NCBI GenBank assembly: GCA_963662525.1
Contig: OY759717.1
Coordinates: 1,860,001-1,924,000, forward strand
Length of the DNA: 64,000 bases
Source: CAZSDU01 sp963662525
GTDB lineage: Bacteria; Bacteroidota; Bacteroidia; Bacteroidales; FEN-979
Direction: 5' to 3'
Below the pieces are notes generated by a model that made no database searches, was not told the origin of the DNA, and was given only the letters and a program-made list of their open reading frames with translations. Position 1 is the stretch's first letter. Every line of letters begins with the position of its first letter. This document shows positions 51,606 through 59,392 of this stretch, in pieces. Both the position numbers and the translations under genes were made by a program.

Positions 51606-52355
51606 TTATTGAACCAGAATCTTTCTGCCTGCTATGGTTTCGTTGTTGTAAACCAGTCGGATGATGTACATGCCTTTGGGCCAACCCGAAACATCCAGGG
51701 TTGTTTCATCCTTTCCGTTAGGGATTTTAATTTCTTCCACCTCCCTCCCAAAAACATCGTACACAATAATTCTTAACTCCTCATTAATTCCTAATTCCTC
51801 ATTCCTCATTCCTAATTGAATTGTGACCTTGTCCGTCGCCGGATTTGGAAAAAGAAGGAGTTCGTTTATCGAAGGCTCTTCGATAGACTGGACCAAGTTC
51901 TCATTAAGAAAAATGCGGGCATACTGAGTTCCTACACTACTCACGATCTGCATGGTACTTTCGTAGTACAAGGGTTCAGGGTTCTGTTTTACGATTGAGC
52001 TGATATATATTTGAACAGTAACGATCTGTCCGGGATAAACAAAATGGGGCAGGTTCATTGATATTGATCCTACATCCCACCAGACACCTCCCTGGCAATT
52101 TGAACAAGACTCCTGGACAAAGGATAAGTAGATTGGCATGGAGGTATTGTTGGATATAAAAAGTGAAGCAATGGATAAGTTCACATATAATGAATCTGGA
52201 GTAATGGTCAAGTCAGCCTGAAGTGGTTTACTTGAAAGGGTTTTTTCAAATGCTCCGGTTGTTATTGGGGACCTGCCCTGAAGGCTAAAATCCTGCTGGC
52301 TCCAAAGTAATGCGGGCAAGAAGCAGGAAACAAGAAATAATAAAAATAGTTTCAT
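51606..52355 (-). CDS. T9SS-secreted protein with a repeat-derived insertion in its sorting domain
   Basis: 249 aa. Signal peptide ends LLWSQ. An Ig-like central region (about 35-150) contains a CSNC pair. The C-terminal sorting domain (LLLFPNPATDKVTIQL, IIVYDVFGREV, GMYIIRLVYNNETIAGRKI) is interrupted by GMRNEELGINEELRI, encoded by a family C repeat (51769-51818). Its last ~78 bp are almost identical to the 3' ends of the genes at 52524 and 57611. TAAATTTG at 52364-52371 lies 8 nt before the ATG, leaving almost no leader. Confidence 0.82.
   Translation of the reverse strand: MKLFLLFLVSCFLPALLWSQQDFSLQGRSPITTGAFEKTLSSKPLQADLTITPDSLYVNLSIASLFISNNTSMPIYLSFVQESCSNCQGGVWWDVGSISMNLPHFVYPGQIVTVQIYISSIVKQNPEPLYYESTMQIVSSVGTQYARIFLNENLVQSIEEPSINELLLFPNPATDKVTIQLGMRNEELGINEELRIIVYDVFGREVEEIKIPNGKDETTLDVSGWPKGMYIIRLVYNNETIAGRKILVQ
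51769..51818 (+). repeat. Repeat family C inside a coding region
   Basis: Tandem CATTCCTAATTC/TCATTAATTCC units within the T9SS gene at 51606, kept in frame and translated on the minus strand as RNEELGINEELRI-type sequence. Confidence 0.75.
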
Positions 52356-52432
52356 AGGTATGCCAAATTTATGTTAAAAATTTTTTCTTCCGACCAACTC
52401 ATCCCCCCGGCCCCCGGGTTTTTCAGGAAAAA

Positions 52433-52516
52433 GTTGGTGAGCTGGTGAACTGGTGAGATGGTGAGATGGTGAGATGGTGAGTTTTCGCCTATCGCCCATC
52501 GCTTATCGCCTATCGA
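52433..52516 (+). repeat. Composite repeat element 2 (left edge of duplication copy 1)
   Basis: Leader GGAAAAAGTTGG just before it, array A of GGTGAGATG/GGTGAACTG units, then array B TCGCCTATCGCCCATCGC. It ends 7 bp from the stop of the gene at 52524. Confidence 0.8.
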
Positions 52517-52523
52517 AACAATA

Positions 52524-54143
52524 TTATTGAACCAGAATCTTTCTGCCTGAAATGGTTTCGTTGTTGTAAACCAGTCGGATGATGTACATTCCTTTGGGCC
52601 AGGAGGAAACGTTGAGGCAGAGTTTCTTTTCGGATGGCTGTAATTCTTTAATCAGCATTTTTTTTCCGAACAGATCATAGATTTCAAGCTGGGCCTGACG
52701 GATCTGGTAATGCACCGTGGTGACGTTGAACGAGATTGTTTTCGAATGAAGAATGATCTTTTCAGGGATTTCTATCTGGATTTCCGAAGAAGCAGGGTTC
52801 GGATAGACCTTCAGGTTGTTTTCCTCCGTCTGATGGAAATGTTCTTCAACATCTACTACCACACAATCGAGATCTATGGTATCAGAAGGGATAGTATGAC
52901 TGCATAAACTGTCGTAAACAAACGGCCGGGTATAAACTGAATCGTACTCAAGATCCGAGTTGAATTTATATGCATGAGTAATCAAGCGTGTTGTGGGAAT
53001 ACTGGCAACCATTACAATTTTATTGTCGAATGTAGTGGCAGCACTATTAAATATACTGGGACTCAGAAAAAGTTGTTTTGATTTAATAATATTTCCAAAG
53101 CGATCAACTTTCACCACGCCAACATATTCATCTCCCGGATAGGTGTTAAGCCAACCTTCTCCCAGGACAATGGTTGAATCGGCGAACCAGTTTATTGTAC
53201 CCGTCACACCTAGAACCGAACCCGGAATAAGATCCTTATACGATAATTCGTTGCCATCTTTATCTGTTTTAATTATCGCGGGTTTATCCCCTTGATTTGA
53301 TCCTCCCGTAACAATATGTCGCCCGCTGGAATAAATAGTTCCGGCATTATCCGTTATTGACTTGTATGATTGGCCAACATATGATTCGCCCATCACCGAC
53401 CTCCAGGGCAATTCCCATTCCGGTGTTCCCGTACTATCAACTTTAATGAGAAATGGACGTAGAAATACATAGAGCGGATCATTAGGGTCTGGATAATAGC
53501 AATACCCGGTTATTAGATAATGAGAATCCGTTGTAACGATCATTGTTGCACTTTCTTCATTATCTATCAAAGTATCGGATTGGGCATAATACTGGGTCCA
53601 AAGCAGATCACCGCCCTCATCCAGGCGGAACAACCAAATCCGGTCTTGCTGAATATCATGTCCATACCCCCAGATCAAAGCAATATATCCCCCGGGAACA
53701 GGATGTATTGACTGACCCCAGCTTTGCCATTGAGATTCATGACTGGAATAAATCCTGCACCACTCATTTTCGCCACATGAATTCAGTTTCATGATGAATG
53801 GGTTGTAATAAGGCGCCTCTTTCCCAGTCATACCCGTTAAAATTAATCCATTATCATTTGATAGATTTATCTCACTTACAGAAGAGTATTCAGAACTGAT
53901 TCCAATTGTTTTATACCATAATAAACCTCCATTAATATTTGTTTTAAGTACGTATCCTCGAATTGGGGTTCCATTTATTTTATTAAACTCTCCGGCAATT
54001 ACATATCCTTTGTCATAGGATTCAATTACAGAATGAGGATTACTTGCTTGATTAGAGAAGTAGACTTTATCCCATGTTTGACAATAAAGCAAATGAGTTT
54101 GAAGGATTAACAATAAAATTGTGAGTACAGATATGTGTTTCAT
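52524..54143 (-). CDS. T9SS-secreted propeller-like protein A, copy 1
   Basis: 539 aa. Signal peptide (1-21, ending LLYCQ). Repeats of ~50 residues with G-Y-V-I-A-G, G-L-I-L-T-G, YLITGY and HIVTGG strands each followed by K-x-D-x-x-G-x-x-x-W: a beta-propeller of the delta-60/SBBP-like type. The sorting domain begins LKVYPNPASSEIQIEI and ends GMYIIRLVYNNETISGRKI, with a ~20-residue insert before its YDLFGK strand. It differs from copy 2 at only about 15 residues, clustered in the sorting domain. A -7 box TATCTTTG lies 5 nt before the ATG. Confidence 0.85.
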   Translation of the reverse strand: MKHISVLTILLLILQTHLLYCQTWDKVYFSNQASNPHSVIESYDKGYVIAGEFNKINGTPIRGYVLKTNINGGLLWYKTIGISSEYSSVSEINLSNDNGLILTGMTGKEAPYYNPFIMKLNSCGENEWCRIYSSHESQWQSWGQSIHPVPGGYIALIWGYGHDIQQDRIWLFRLDEGGDLLWTQYYAQSDTLIDNEESATMIVTTDSHYLITGYCYYPDPNDPLYVFLRPFLIKVDSTGTPEWELPWRSVMGESYVGQSYKSITDNAGTIYSSGRHIVTGGSNQGDKPAIIKTDKDGNELSYKDLIPGSVLGVTGTINWFADSTIVLGEGWLNTYPGDEYVGVVKVDRFGNIIKSKQLFLSPSIFNSAATTFDNKIVMVASIPTTRLITHAYKFNSDLEYDSVYTRPFVYDSLCSHTIPSDTIDLDCVVVDVEEHFHQTEENNLKVYPNPASSEIQIEIPEKIILHSKTISFNVTTVHYQIRQAQLEIYDLFGKKMLIKELQPSEKKLCLNVSSWPKGMYIIRLVYNNETISGRKILVQ

Positions 54144-54148
54144 ATTAA

Positions 54149-54156
54149 CAAAGATA
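54149..54156 (-). promoter_or_regulatory. -7 box almost touching the start codon of protein A copy 1
   Basis: TATCTTTG on the minus strand with only 5 nt between it and the ATG at 54143, so transcription would begin at or next to the start codon. Confidence 0.4.
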
Positions 54157-54233
54157 TATAATAAAAGGCTGTCATGCCCACCCCCTTTCAGACAGGTGAC
54201 AAGGTAAAGCCCTTCTCATCTTCTATCAGGAGA

Positions 54234-54326
54234 AAGTTGGTGAGTTGATGAGTTGGTGAGTTGGTGAGTTTTCGCCTATCGCCTATCGCTTATCGCCCAT
54301 CGCCTATCGCCTATCGCCTATCGCGA
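54234..54326 (+). repeat. Composite repeat element 3
   Basis: Leader GGAGAAAGTTGG, array A (GGTGAGTTGATGAGTT...), TTTT, then array B with six CGCCTATCG-type units. Array B supplies the final Arg codon and TAG stop of the gene at 54318 (KSR then stop). Confidence 0.8.
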
Positions 54327-55802
54327 TTTCACCAGCTTTCCTTTTCCTATCTTTTTATTTCCACTGGTGAACAGGTAAAAATACGAACCGGGCTTTAATC
54401 CTGAAATGTCGAAGATTTGTCGGTTATTTTGTAGTTGCTTGTAAAAAACCTGTTTCCCATTGAGGTCATAAAGCAACAGATCTGCCGATGTATATTGAGA
54501 GCCCACGATTGCGCTTACCTTATCATGTGCAGGGTTTGGGGCAAGAATAGCCCCGGCGATATCAGTTCGTTCATTTTCCACCTCGCCTGTAACGGCTCCA
54601 TTTGTATCAACTTTCAAAGCAAAAACATCGAAAAGGTGCGTTTGAAGGTCATACCTGAACCCGGTAAGAAAGGCGCCCCCGTCTGCTGTTGCAATGATAG
54701 AATAAGGAGAATAAAAAGCATCTCCCCCGTAAAAATTATTGCTGATAATGTTCAGAGAACGGTCAAGCCGGGTTACCTGAATCCATGAAGGAGTGGATTG
54801 GCATGGGTATGCTCCTGGATCTATATTATACAGACCGCTGATAAAGATACTTTCCCCGTTAATGGCGGTATTGGGCGTGGCGCCGGCATACAACAGTGTA
54901 TCAGGATCATTGAATATTTGCTGACGTTTCAGGCTGTCATGGTCGTAGGTCATCAGGTAGGTGGAAATAAACCGGTCAATAGCCATGGTATGGGTAACAC
55001 CGGTAAAGATATAGGTAGTATCGGTTAAATAGGCGGCCGAAGGTTCAGTCATTATGTTTTCAGGTAATGAAATTGAACCGATAGGGTTCAGATTGGTATC
55101 AAGTTCTAAAATTTTCATATATGATTCTGCTTTACCTATATATGGGCCAATATAAAAAACATCCACACTTTTATTTTTATCATTATATAGAAAATCTCCA
55201 ATGATGTGATAGTAGTCACCGGAAGAAAAATACGAGCTAATGCTATCAAACTGATGATTGAACTTTAAAACACAAAATTGAGGAAAGTACCCGGGTAGTG
55301 TCGATGAAACAACATGACAAAGAAGATAGAAAAAATTATTTCCAGCAATTTTTAGTTGCCATGGATAAATAGACAACCCCAACCCAGACCTAAAATATTG
55401 TTCAGAAATAAAATTAAGTGAATCATCAATGACATACATCTTGATCAACTTATTATCCACAATACCATTTATTGAATCCTTAAAACCAGTTAGCAAGTAC
55501 AGGTCTTCCTGAATGGAGAAATAATTTATCGTGGCCAGATCTGAGGCGTTACCCTCATCGTGAAAAACAATTTTATCGAGAAGATCCCCATCTGAGTTTA
55601 TTTTCAGGATTATGCCCCTTGTCATGGAGGAAGAATAACCGTTACTGCCAACGATAAGGAAGTGATGGGAAGGCGTTTCTAGTGCCTTGAATCCACAAGA
55701 ATTATCTGTTGAGGGAAAAATTTTAAAGAAAGTTGATTGAGCATGGGTAAACAAGGGAAGTAACGCGAATAAAAAACAGAATAAGAAGTAATATAATTTC
55801 AT
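54318..55802 (-). CDS. T9SS-secreted propeller-like protein B, copy 1
   Basis: 494 aa. Signal peptide (1-21, ending THAQ). Propeller-like body with repeating F-L-I-V-G-S-N-G, YLLTGFKDS, YIFTGVTHT and GGAFLTGFR strands, then a sorting domain (ILAPNPAHDKVSAIV, LLLYDLNGKQV, GSYFYLFTSGNKKIGKGKLVKS). Against copy 2 the first ~25 residues and everything from about residue 265 onward are almost identical, while residues ~27-265 are strongly diverged. It follows the lipoprotein gene in the same direction, across a hairpin. Confidence 0.85.
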   Translation of the reverse strand: MKLYYFLFCFLFALLPLFTHAQSTFFKIFPSTDNSCGFKALETPSHHFLIVGSNGYSSSMTRGIILKINSDGDLLDKIVFHDEGNASDLATINYFSIQEDLYLLTGFKDSINGIVDNKLIKMYVIDDSLNFISEQYFRSGLGLSIYPWQLKIAGNNFFYLLCHVVSSTLPGYFPQFCVLKFNHQFDSISSYFSSGDYYHIIGDFLYNDKNKSVDVFYIGPYIGKAESYMKILELDTNLNPIGSISLPENIMTEPSAAYLTDTTYIFTGVTHTMAIDRFISTYLMTYDHDSLKRQQIFNDPDTLLYAGATPNTAINGESIFISGLYNIDPGAYPCQSTPSWIQVTRLDRSLNIISNNFYGGDAFYSPYSIIATADGGAFLTGFRYDLQTHLFDVFALKVDTNGAVTGEVENERTDIAGAILAPNPAHDKVSAIVGSQYTSADLLLYDLNGKQVFYKQLQNNRQIFDISGLKPGSYFYLFTSGNKKIGKGKLVKSR

Positions 55803-55847
55803 GGCCTTTAATTGAGTTTAAATCTTGTTTAAAAAGAGTTATAATAA

Positions 55848-55901
55848 ATGCTGTCGGAATCTGATATAAGGTATGATTCCTTTTATTAATTCCGACAGCA
55901 T
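55848..55901 (-). terminator. 13-bp perfect hairpin between lipoprotein C and protein B (copy 1)
   Basis: Arms ATGCTGTCGGAAT (55848-55860) and ATTCCGACAGCAT (55889-55901) with a 28-nt loop. On the minus strand it is followed by TTTATTATAACTCTTTTT. Could be a leaky terminator or an mRNA stabiliser that sets the lipoprotein/protein B ratio. Only loop bases differ between the two copies. Confidence 0.55.
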
Positions 55902-55948
55902 AAAACATACTTACTGCGGATTATTAATTGTTATAAAATACACATTTA

Positions 55949-56902
55949 TCATTGCATGTATATTGTAAAAACTCCATAGTACATATAGTAGGAATATAAA
56001 AGAGTATTGGGAGGGGGATATCCAACAATGGCATCTTCTTGAACATCAACATTACTGAATGATTTTCCTCCACCGGGATTATTCAAATCTACAAGATATT
56101 CAAATTTGCTTACATAATAATTTAATTCATCTGGAGCAAGGCATGGAGTCGATGAATAATTATTTGTCGAAAAAATCATGAGATCACAGTATGGACCGGG
56201 ATTACCAGGATCCTCATAATCACCGGGGCAAAGCCAGATTTCAACAATATCCGTATAGTAACCATCTGGTTGAATTACCGGAAAAAGGTTGTTAAAAGCC
56301 TGTTCCAGCTTGTCTGCCGCATCCTGGCCTACTCCGCCGGAATAGCCTCCGCATTTTCCTAAATTATATGCCCAATACCAGTAATCCGTTTCCCCGAACG
56401 GCCTGTAATTGGGAAGGGGGATAATATTATTCCCACCAGAAGCATTCATTCCCAGGTAGCCGGAGCCATCTTTGAGACTTGTAGCATTCAGGCTGATATC
56501 CACAAGATTAAATTTGAAGGAAGCCCCCTGCTGTATTGCAATGGAATCGAGCAAGGCGGTGAAGTGCTCATAAGCAATATTGATCTGATCCATTGAAATC
56601 AGACCATTATTATCAATAATCTGAACAGAGTCTTTGAAAAATTGCAGGTTTTCAAAATTATGATTGTTTTGTGCCTGTTCAAGGTTTAGAAGACCCTCTG
56701 TATACCAGACAGCACTGTCAGATGTCATTTGCCCGGATGTTTTCAACTGGAGATTGGCTTTAAACGCAAGTATTCTTTGTGTTTTTGCTTTGGCAAAGGC
56801 TTTATCGATATTATTTATTGGTAATTGCTTGTCCTTGGAACAGGAAGCTAAGAGAATTACAAGCGCGCATCCGAAAATACCAAATAGTTTCAATGATTTC
56901 AT
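55949..56902 (-). CDS. Lipoprotein C, copy 1, unknown function
   Basis: 317 aa. Signal with lipobox LLASC (Cys21). The N-terminal ~135 residues are helical and Gln/Asn-rich (DKAFAKAKTQRILAFKANLQ, LLNLEQAQNNHNFENLQFF); the C-terminal part is Gly/Tyr-rich (GKCGGYSGGVGQDAADKLEQAF). Nearly identical to copy 2 up to about residue 220, then diverged around 221-232 and over the last ~50 residues. No family recognised. First gene of the three-gene unit. Confidence 0.8.
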   Translation of the reverse strand: MKSLKLFGIFGCALVILLASCSKDKQLPINNIDKAFAKAKTQRILAFKANLQLKTSGQMTSDSAVWYTEGLLNLEQAQNNHNFENLQFFKDSVQIIDNNGLISMDQINIAYEHFTALLDSIAIQQGASFKFNLVDISLNATSLKDGSGYLGMNASGGNNIIPLPNYRPFGETDYWYWAYNLGKCGGYSGGVGQDAADKLEQAFNNLFPVIQPDGYYTDIVEIWLCPGDYEDPGNPGPYCDLMIFSTNNYSSTPCLAPDELNYYVSKFEYLVDLNNPGGGKSFSNVDVQEDAIVGYPPPNTLLYSYYMYYGVFTIYMQ

Positions 56903-57013
56903 AAAACAGTAATTTTAGATTCAACGTTAATATTTAACCATTCCTTTTAAGGAGACAGGAACTTCACCCTGTTTTCAATGACCTTGTCAATAAAAACAAC
57001 AACCTATTATTTC

Positions 57014-57021
57014 TATCTTTG
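57014..57021 (+). promoter_or_regulatory. Orphan -7 box, copy 1
   Basis: TATCTTTG facing right with no gene downstream on the plus strand for several kb; conserved at 62080-62087. Might drive a small RNA or be a relic. Confidence 0.3.
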
Positions 57022-57268
57022 CGCGGCCTCCTTTCTTTTGTTCGTGAGTATGATTGTGCTGATCATTGTTTGCTTACAAAGTGTAAAGGGGGTATTTTTT
57101 TGCCTGGAGTGATGCAATATTCATGCCAAAAAGTTAAATCAAATGAATTCAATAAGATATAAATATCCAGGAAGAAAAAATCGAAGAAATGGTGTCAAAA
57201 ATTTTGACATAAATGTCAAAAGAATTGACAAAAAGTTCACCCGATCACCTGCGTTTTAATCGTTGATT

Positions 57269-57487
57269 TCATAAAAAATCGTTCAGCCGGCGGATCCAGC
57301 CCTTTTCAAATTTCTTCTGGGTCGGATCCTTGCGGATGATATTCCTGATAGGTCAAGGTAGAGGAGGAAATGGTCTTGCGGCTCAGTTCTGCATTGGAGA
57401 ACCTGAGCAGATCTTCAAAAATACCGTCCACCAGGGCGGGAAAGGAATATGCTGTTTTTTTAACAACTTACCCTGGTTTAACCGCAT
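57269..57487 (-). pseudogene. Frameshifted ORF relic, copy 1
   Basis: Minus-strand reading gives MRLNQGKLLKK, then after a +1 shift TAYSFPALVDGIFEDLLRF and onward, then after another shift a tail KDPTQKKFEKGWIRRLNDFL with a stop at 57269. No family is assigned with confidence. The same lesions occur in copy 2, so decay preceded the duplication. Confidence 0.35.
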
Positions 57488-57532
57488 TTTCACCTTTATT
57501 GATTAATCATCCTCCCATTTTCTCCCAGGAAA

Positions 57533-57602
57533 AAGTTGGCGAGGTGGTGAGTTGGTGAGCTGGTGAGTTTTCGCCCATCGCTTATCGCCTATCGCCTATC
57601 GA
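57533..57602 (+). repeat. Composite repeat element 4 (junction of the two duplication copies)
   Basis: Leader AGGAAAAAGTTGG, array A (GCGAGGTGGTGAGTTGGTG), TTTT, array B (CGCCCATCGCTTATCGCC). It sits exactly at the boundary between copy 1 and copy 2. Confidence 0.8.
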
Positions 57603-57610
57603 ATTAGTCA

Positions 57611-59230
57611 TTATTGAACCAGTATCTTTCTGCCTGCTATGGTTTCGTTGTTGTAAACCAGTCGGATGATGTACATTCCTTTGGGCCAGGTGGAAACATT
57701 AATTTCGAGTTTCTTTTCGGATGGCTGTAATTCTTTAACCAGCATTGTTTTTCCGAACAGATCATAGATTTCAAGCCGGACCTGACGGATCTGGTAATGC
57801 ACCGTGGTGACGTTGAACGAAATTGTTTTCGAATGAAGAATGATCTTTTCAGGGATTTCTATCTGGATTTCCGAAGAAGCAGGGTTCGGATAGACCTTCA
57901 GGTTGTTTTCCTCCGTCTGATTGAAATGTTCTTCTACATCTACTACCACACAATCGAGATCTATGGTATCAGAAGGGATAGTATGAGTGCATAAACTGTC
58001 ATAAACAAACGGCCGGGTATAAATGGAATCATATTCAAGATCCGAGTTGAATTTATATGCATGAGTAATCAAGCGTGTTGTGGGAATACTGGCAACCATT
58101 ACAATTTTATTGTCGAATGTAGTGGCAGCACTATTAAATATACTGGGACTCAGAAAAAGTTGTTTTGATTTAATAATATTTCCAAAGCGATCAACTTTCA
58201 CCACGCCAACATATTCATCTCCCGGATAGGTGTTAAGCCAACCTTCTCCCAGGACAATGGTTGAATCGGCGAACCAGTTTATTGTACCCGTCACACCTAG
58301 AACCGAACCCGGAATAAGATCCTTATACGATAATTCGTTGCCATCTTTATCTGTTTTAATTATCGCGGGTTTATCCCCTTGATTTGATCCTCCCGTAACA
58401 ATATGTCGCCCGCTGGAATAAATAGTTCCGGCATTATCCGTTATTGACTTGTATGATTGGCCAACATATGATTCGCCCATCACCGACCTCCAGGGCAATT
58501 CCCATTCCGGTGTTCCCGTACTATCAACTTTAATGAGAAATGGACGTAGAAATACATAGAGCGGATCATTAGGGTCTGGATAATAGCAATACCCGGTTAT
58601 TAGATAATGAGAATCCGTTGTAACGATCATTGTTGCACTTTCTTCATTATCTATCAAAGTATCGGATTGGGCATAATACTGGGTCCAAAGCAGATCACCG
58701 CCCTCATCCAGGCGGAACAACCAAATCCGGTCTTTCTGAATATCATGTCCATACCCCCAGATCAAAGCAATATATCCCCCGGGGACAGGATGTATTGACT
58801 GACCCCAGCTTTGCCATTGAGATTCATGACTGGAATAAATCCTGCACCACTCATTTTCGCCACATGAATTCAGTTTCATGATGAATGGGTTGTAATAAGG
58901 CGCCTCTTTCCCAGTCATACCCGTTAAAATTAATCCATTATCATTTGATAGATTTATCTCACTTACAGAAGAGTATTCAGAACTGATTCCAATTGTTTTA
59001 TACCATAATAAACCTCCATTAATATTTGTTTTAAGTACGTATCCTCGAATTGGGGTTCCATTTATTTTATTAAACTCTCCGGCAATTACATATCCTTTGT
59101 CATAGGATTCAATTACAGAATGAGGATTACTTGCTTGATTAGAGAAGTAGACTTTATCCCATGTTTGACAATAAAGCAAATGAGTTTGAAGGATTAACAA
59201 TAAAATTGTGAGTACAGATATGTGTTTCAT
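57611..59230 (-). CDS. T9SS-secreted propeller-like protein A, copy 2
   Basis: 539 aa. Same length and design as the gene at 52524. Differences are few in the body (Lys for Gln in DIQKDRIW, Ile for Val in YDSIYTRP, Thr for Ser in LCTHT) and denser in the sorting domain (RLEIYDLFGKTMLVKEL, KKLEINVSTWPKG). Its last ~78 bp are closer in places to the gene at 51606 (ETIAGRK) than to copy 1 (ETISGRK), a sign of gene conversion among 3' ends. Confidence 0.85.
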   Translation of the reverse strand: MKHISVLTILLLILQTHLLYCQTWDKVYFSNQASNPHSVIESYDKGYVIAGEFNKINGTPIRGYVLKTNINGGLLWYKTIGISSEYSSVSEINLSNDNGLILTGMTGKEAPYYNPFIMKLNSCGENEWCRIYSSHESQWQSWGQSIHPVPGGYIALIWGYGHDIQKDRIWLFRLDEGGDLLWTQYYAQSDTLIDNEESATMIVTTDSHYLITGYCYYPDPNDPLYVFLRPFLIKVDSTGTPEWELPWRSVMGESYVGQSYKSITDNAGTIYSSGRHIVTGGSNQGDKPAIIKTDKDGNELSYKDLIPGSVLGVTGTINWFADSTIVLGEGWLNTYPGDEYVGVVKVDRFGNIIKSKQLFLSPSIFNSAATTFDNKIVMVASIPTTRLITHAYKFNSDLEYDSIYTRPFVYDSLCTHTIPSDTIDLDCVVVDVEEHFNQTEENNLKVYPNPASSEIQIEIPEKIILHSKTISFNVTTVHYQIRQVRLEIYDLFGKTMLVKELQPSEKKLEINVSTWPKGMYIIRLVYNNETIAGRKILVQ

Positions 59231-59235
59231 ATTAA

Positions 59236-59243
59236 CAAAGATA
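59236..59243 (-). promoter_or_regulatory. -7 box next to the start codon of protein A copy 2
   Basis: TATCTTTG with 5 nt to the ATG at 59230, identical to copy 1. Confidence 0.4.
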
Positions 59244-59321
59244 TATAATAAAAGGCTGTCATGCCCACCCCCTTTCAGGCAGGTGACAAGGTAAAGCCCT
59301 TCTCATCTTCTATCAGGAGAA

Positions 59322-59392
59322 AGTTGGTGAGTTGGCGAGATGGTGAGATGGTGAGTTTTCGCCTATCGCTTATCGCCTATCGCCTATCGCGA
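59322..59392 (+). repeat. Composite repeat element 5
   Basis: Same position as element 3 in copy 1 but with a different number of A and B units, so the arrays vary faster than the flanking genes. It again supplies the Arg-stop end of protein B. Confidence 0.8.

Larger units (their letters stand above)
52433..57532. repeat. Tandem duplication, copy 1 (about 5.1 kb)
   Basis: Contains three minus-strand genes (55949, 54318, 52524 in transcription order). The same genes, gaps and repeat elements recur 5066-5087 bp further in the same orientation. Most of the unit is nearly identical; the 5' half of the middle gene and the 3' end of the lipoprotein gene are clearly diverged. Both ends lie in composite repeat arrays. 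Confidence 0.85.
56903..57610. other. 708-bp non-coding region, copy 1
   Basis: Holds an unexplained plus-strand promoter-like box TATCTTTG (57014-57021), a broken reading frame (57269-57487) and composite element 4. Duplicated almost unchanged at 61969-62600. Confidence 0.5.

Noticed and set aside
57269..57487. Hsp20-like small heat-shock gene
   Set aside because: The SFPALVDGIFEDLL stretch superficially recalls Hsp20 N-termini, but the tail does not and the frame is broken twice; left as an unassigned relic.
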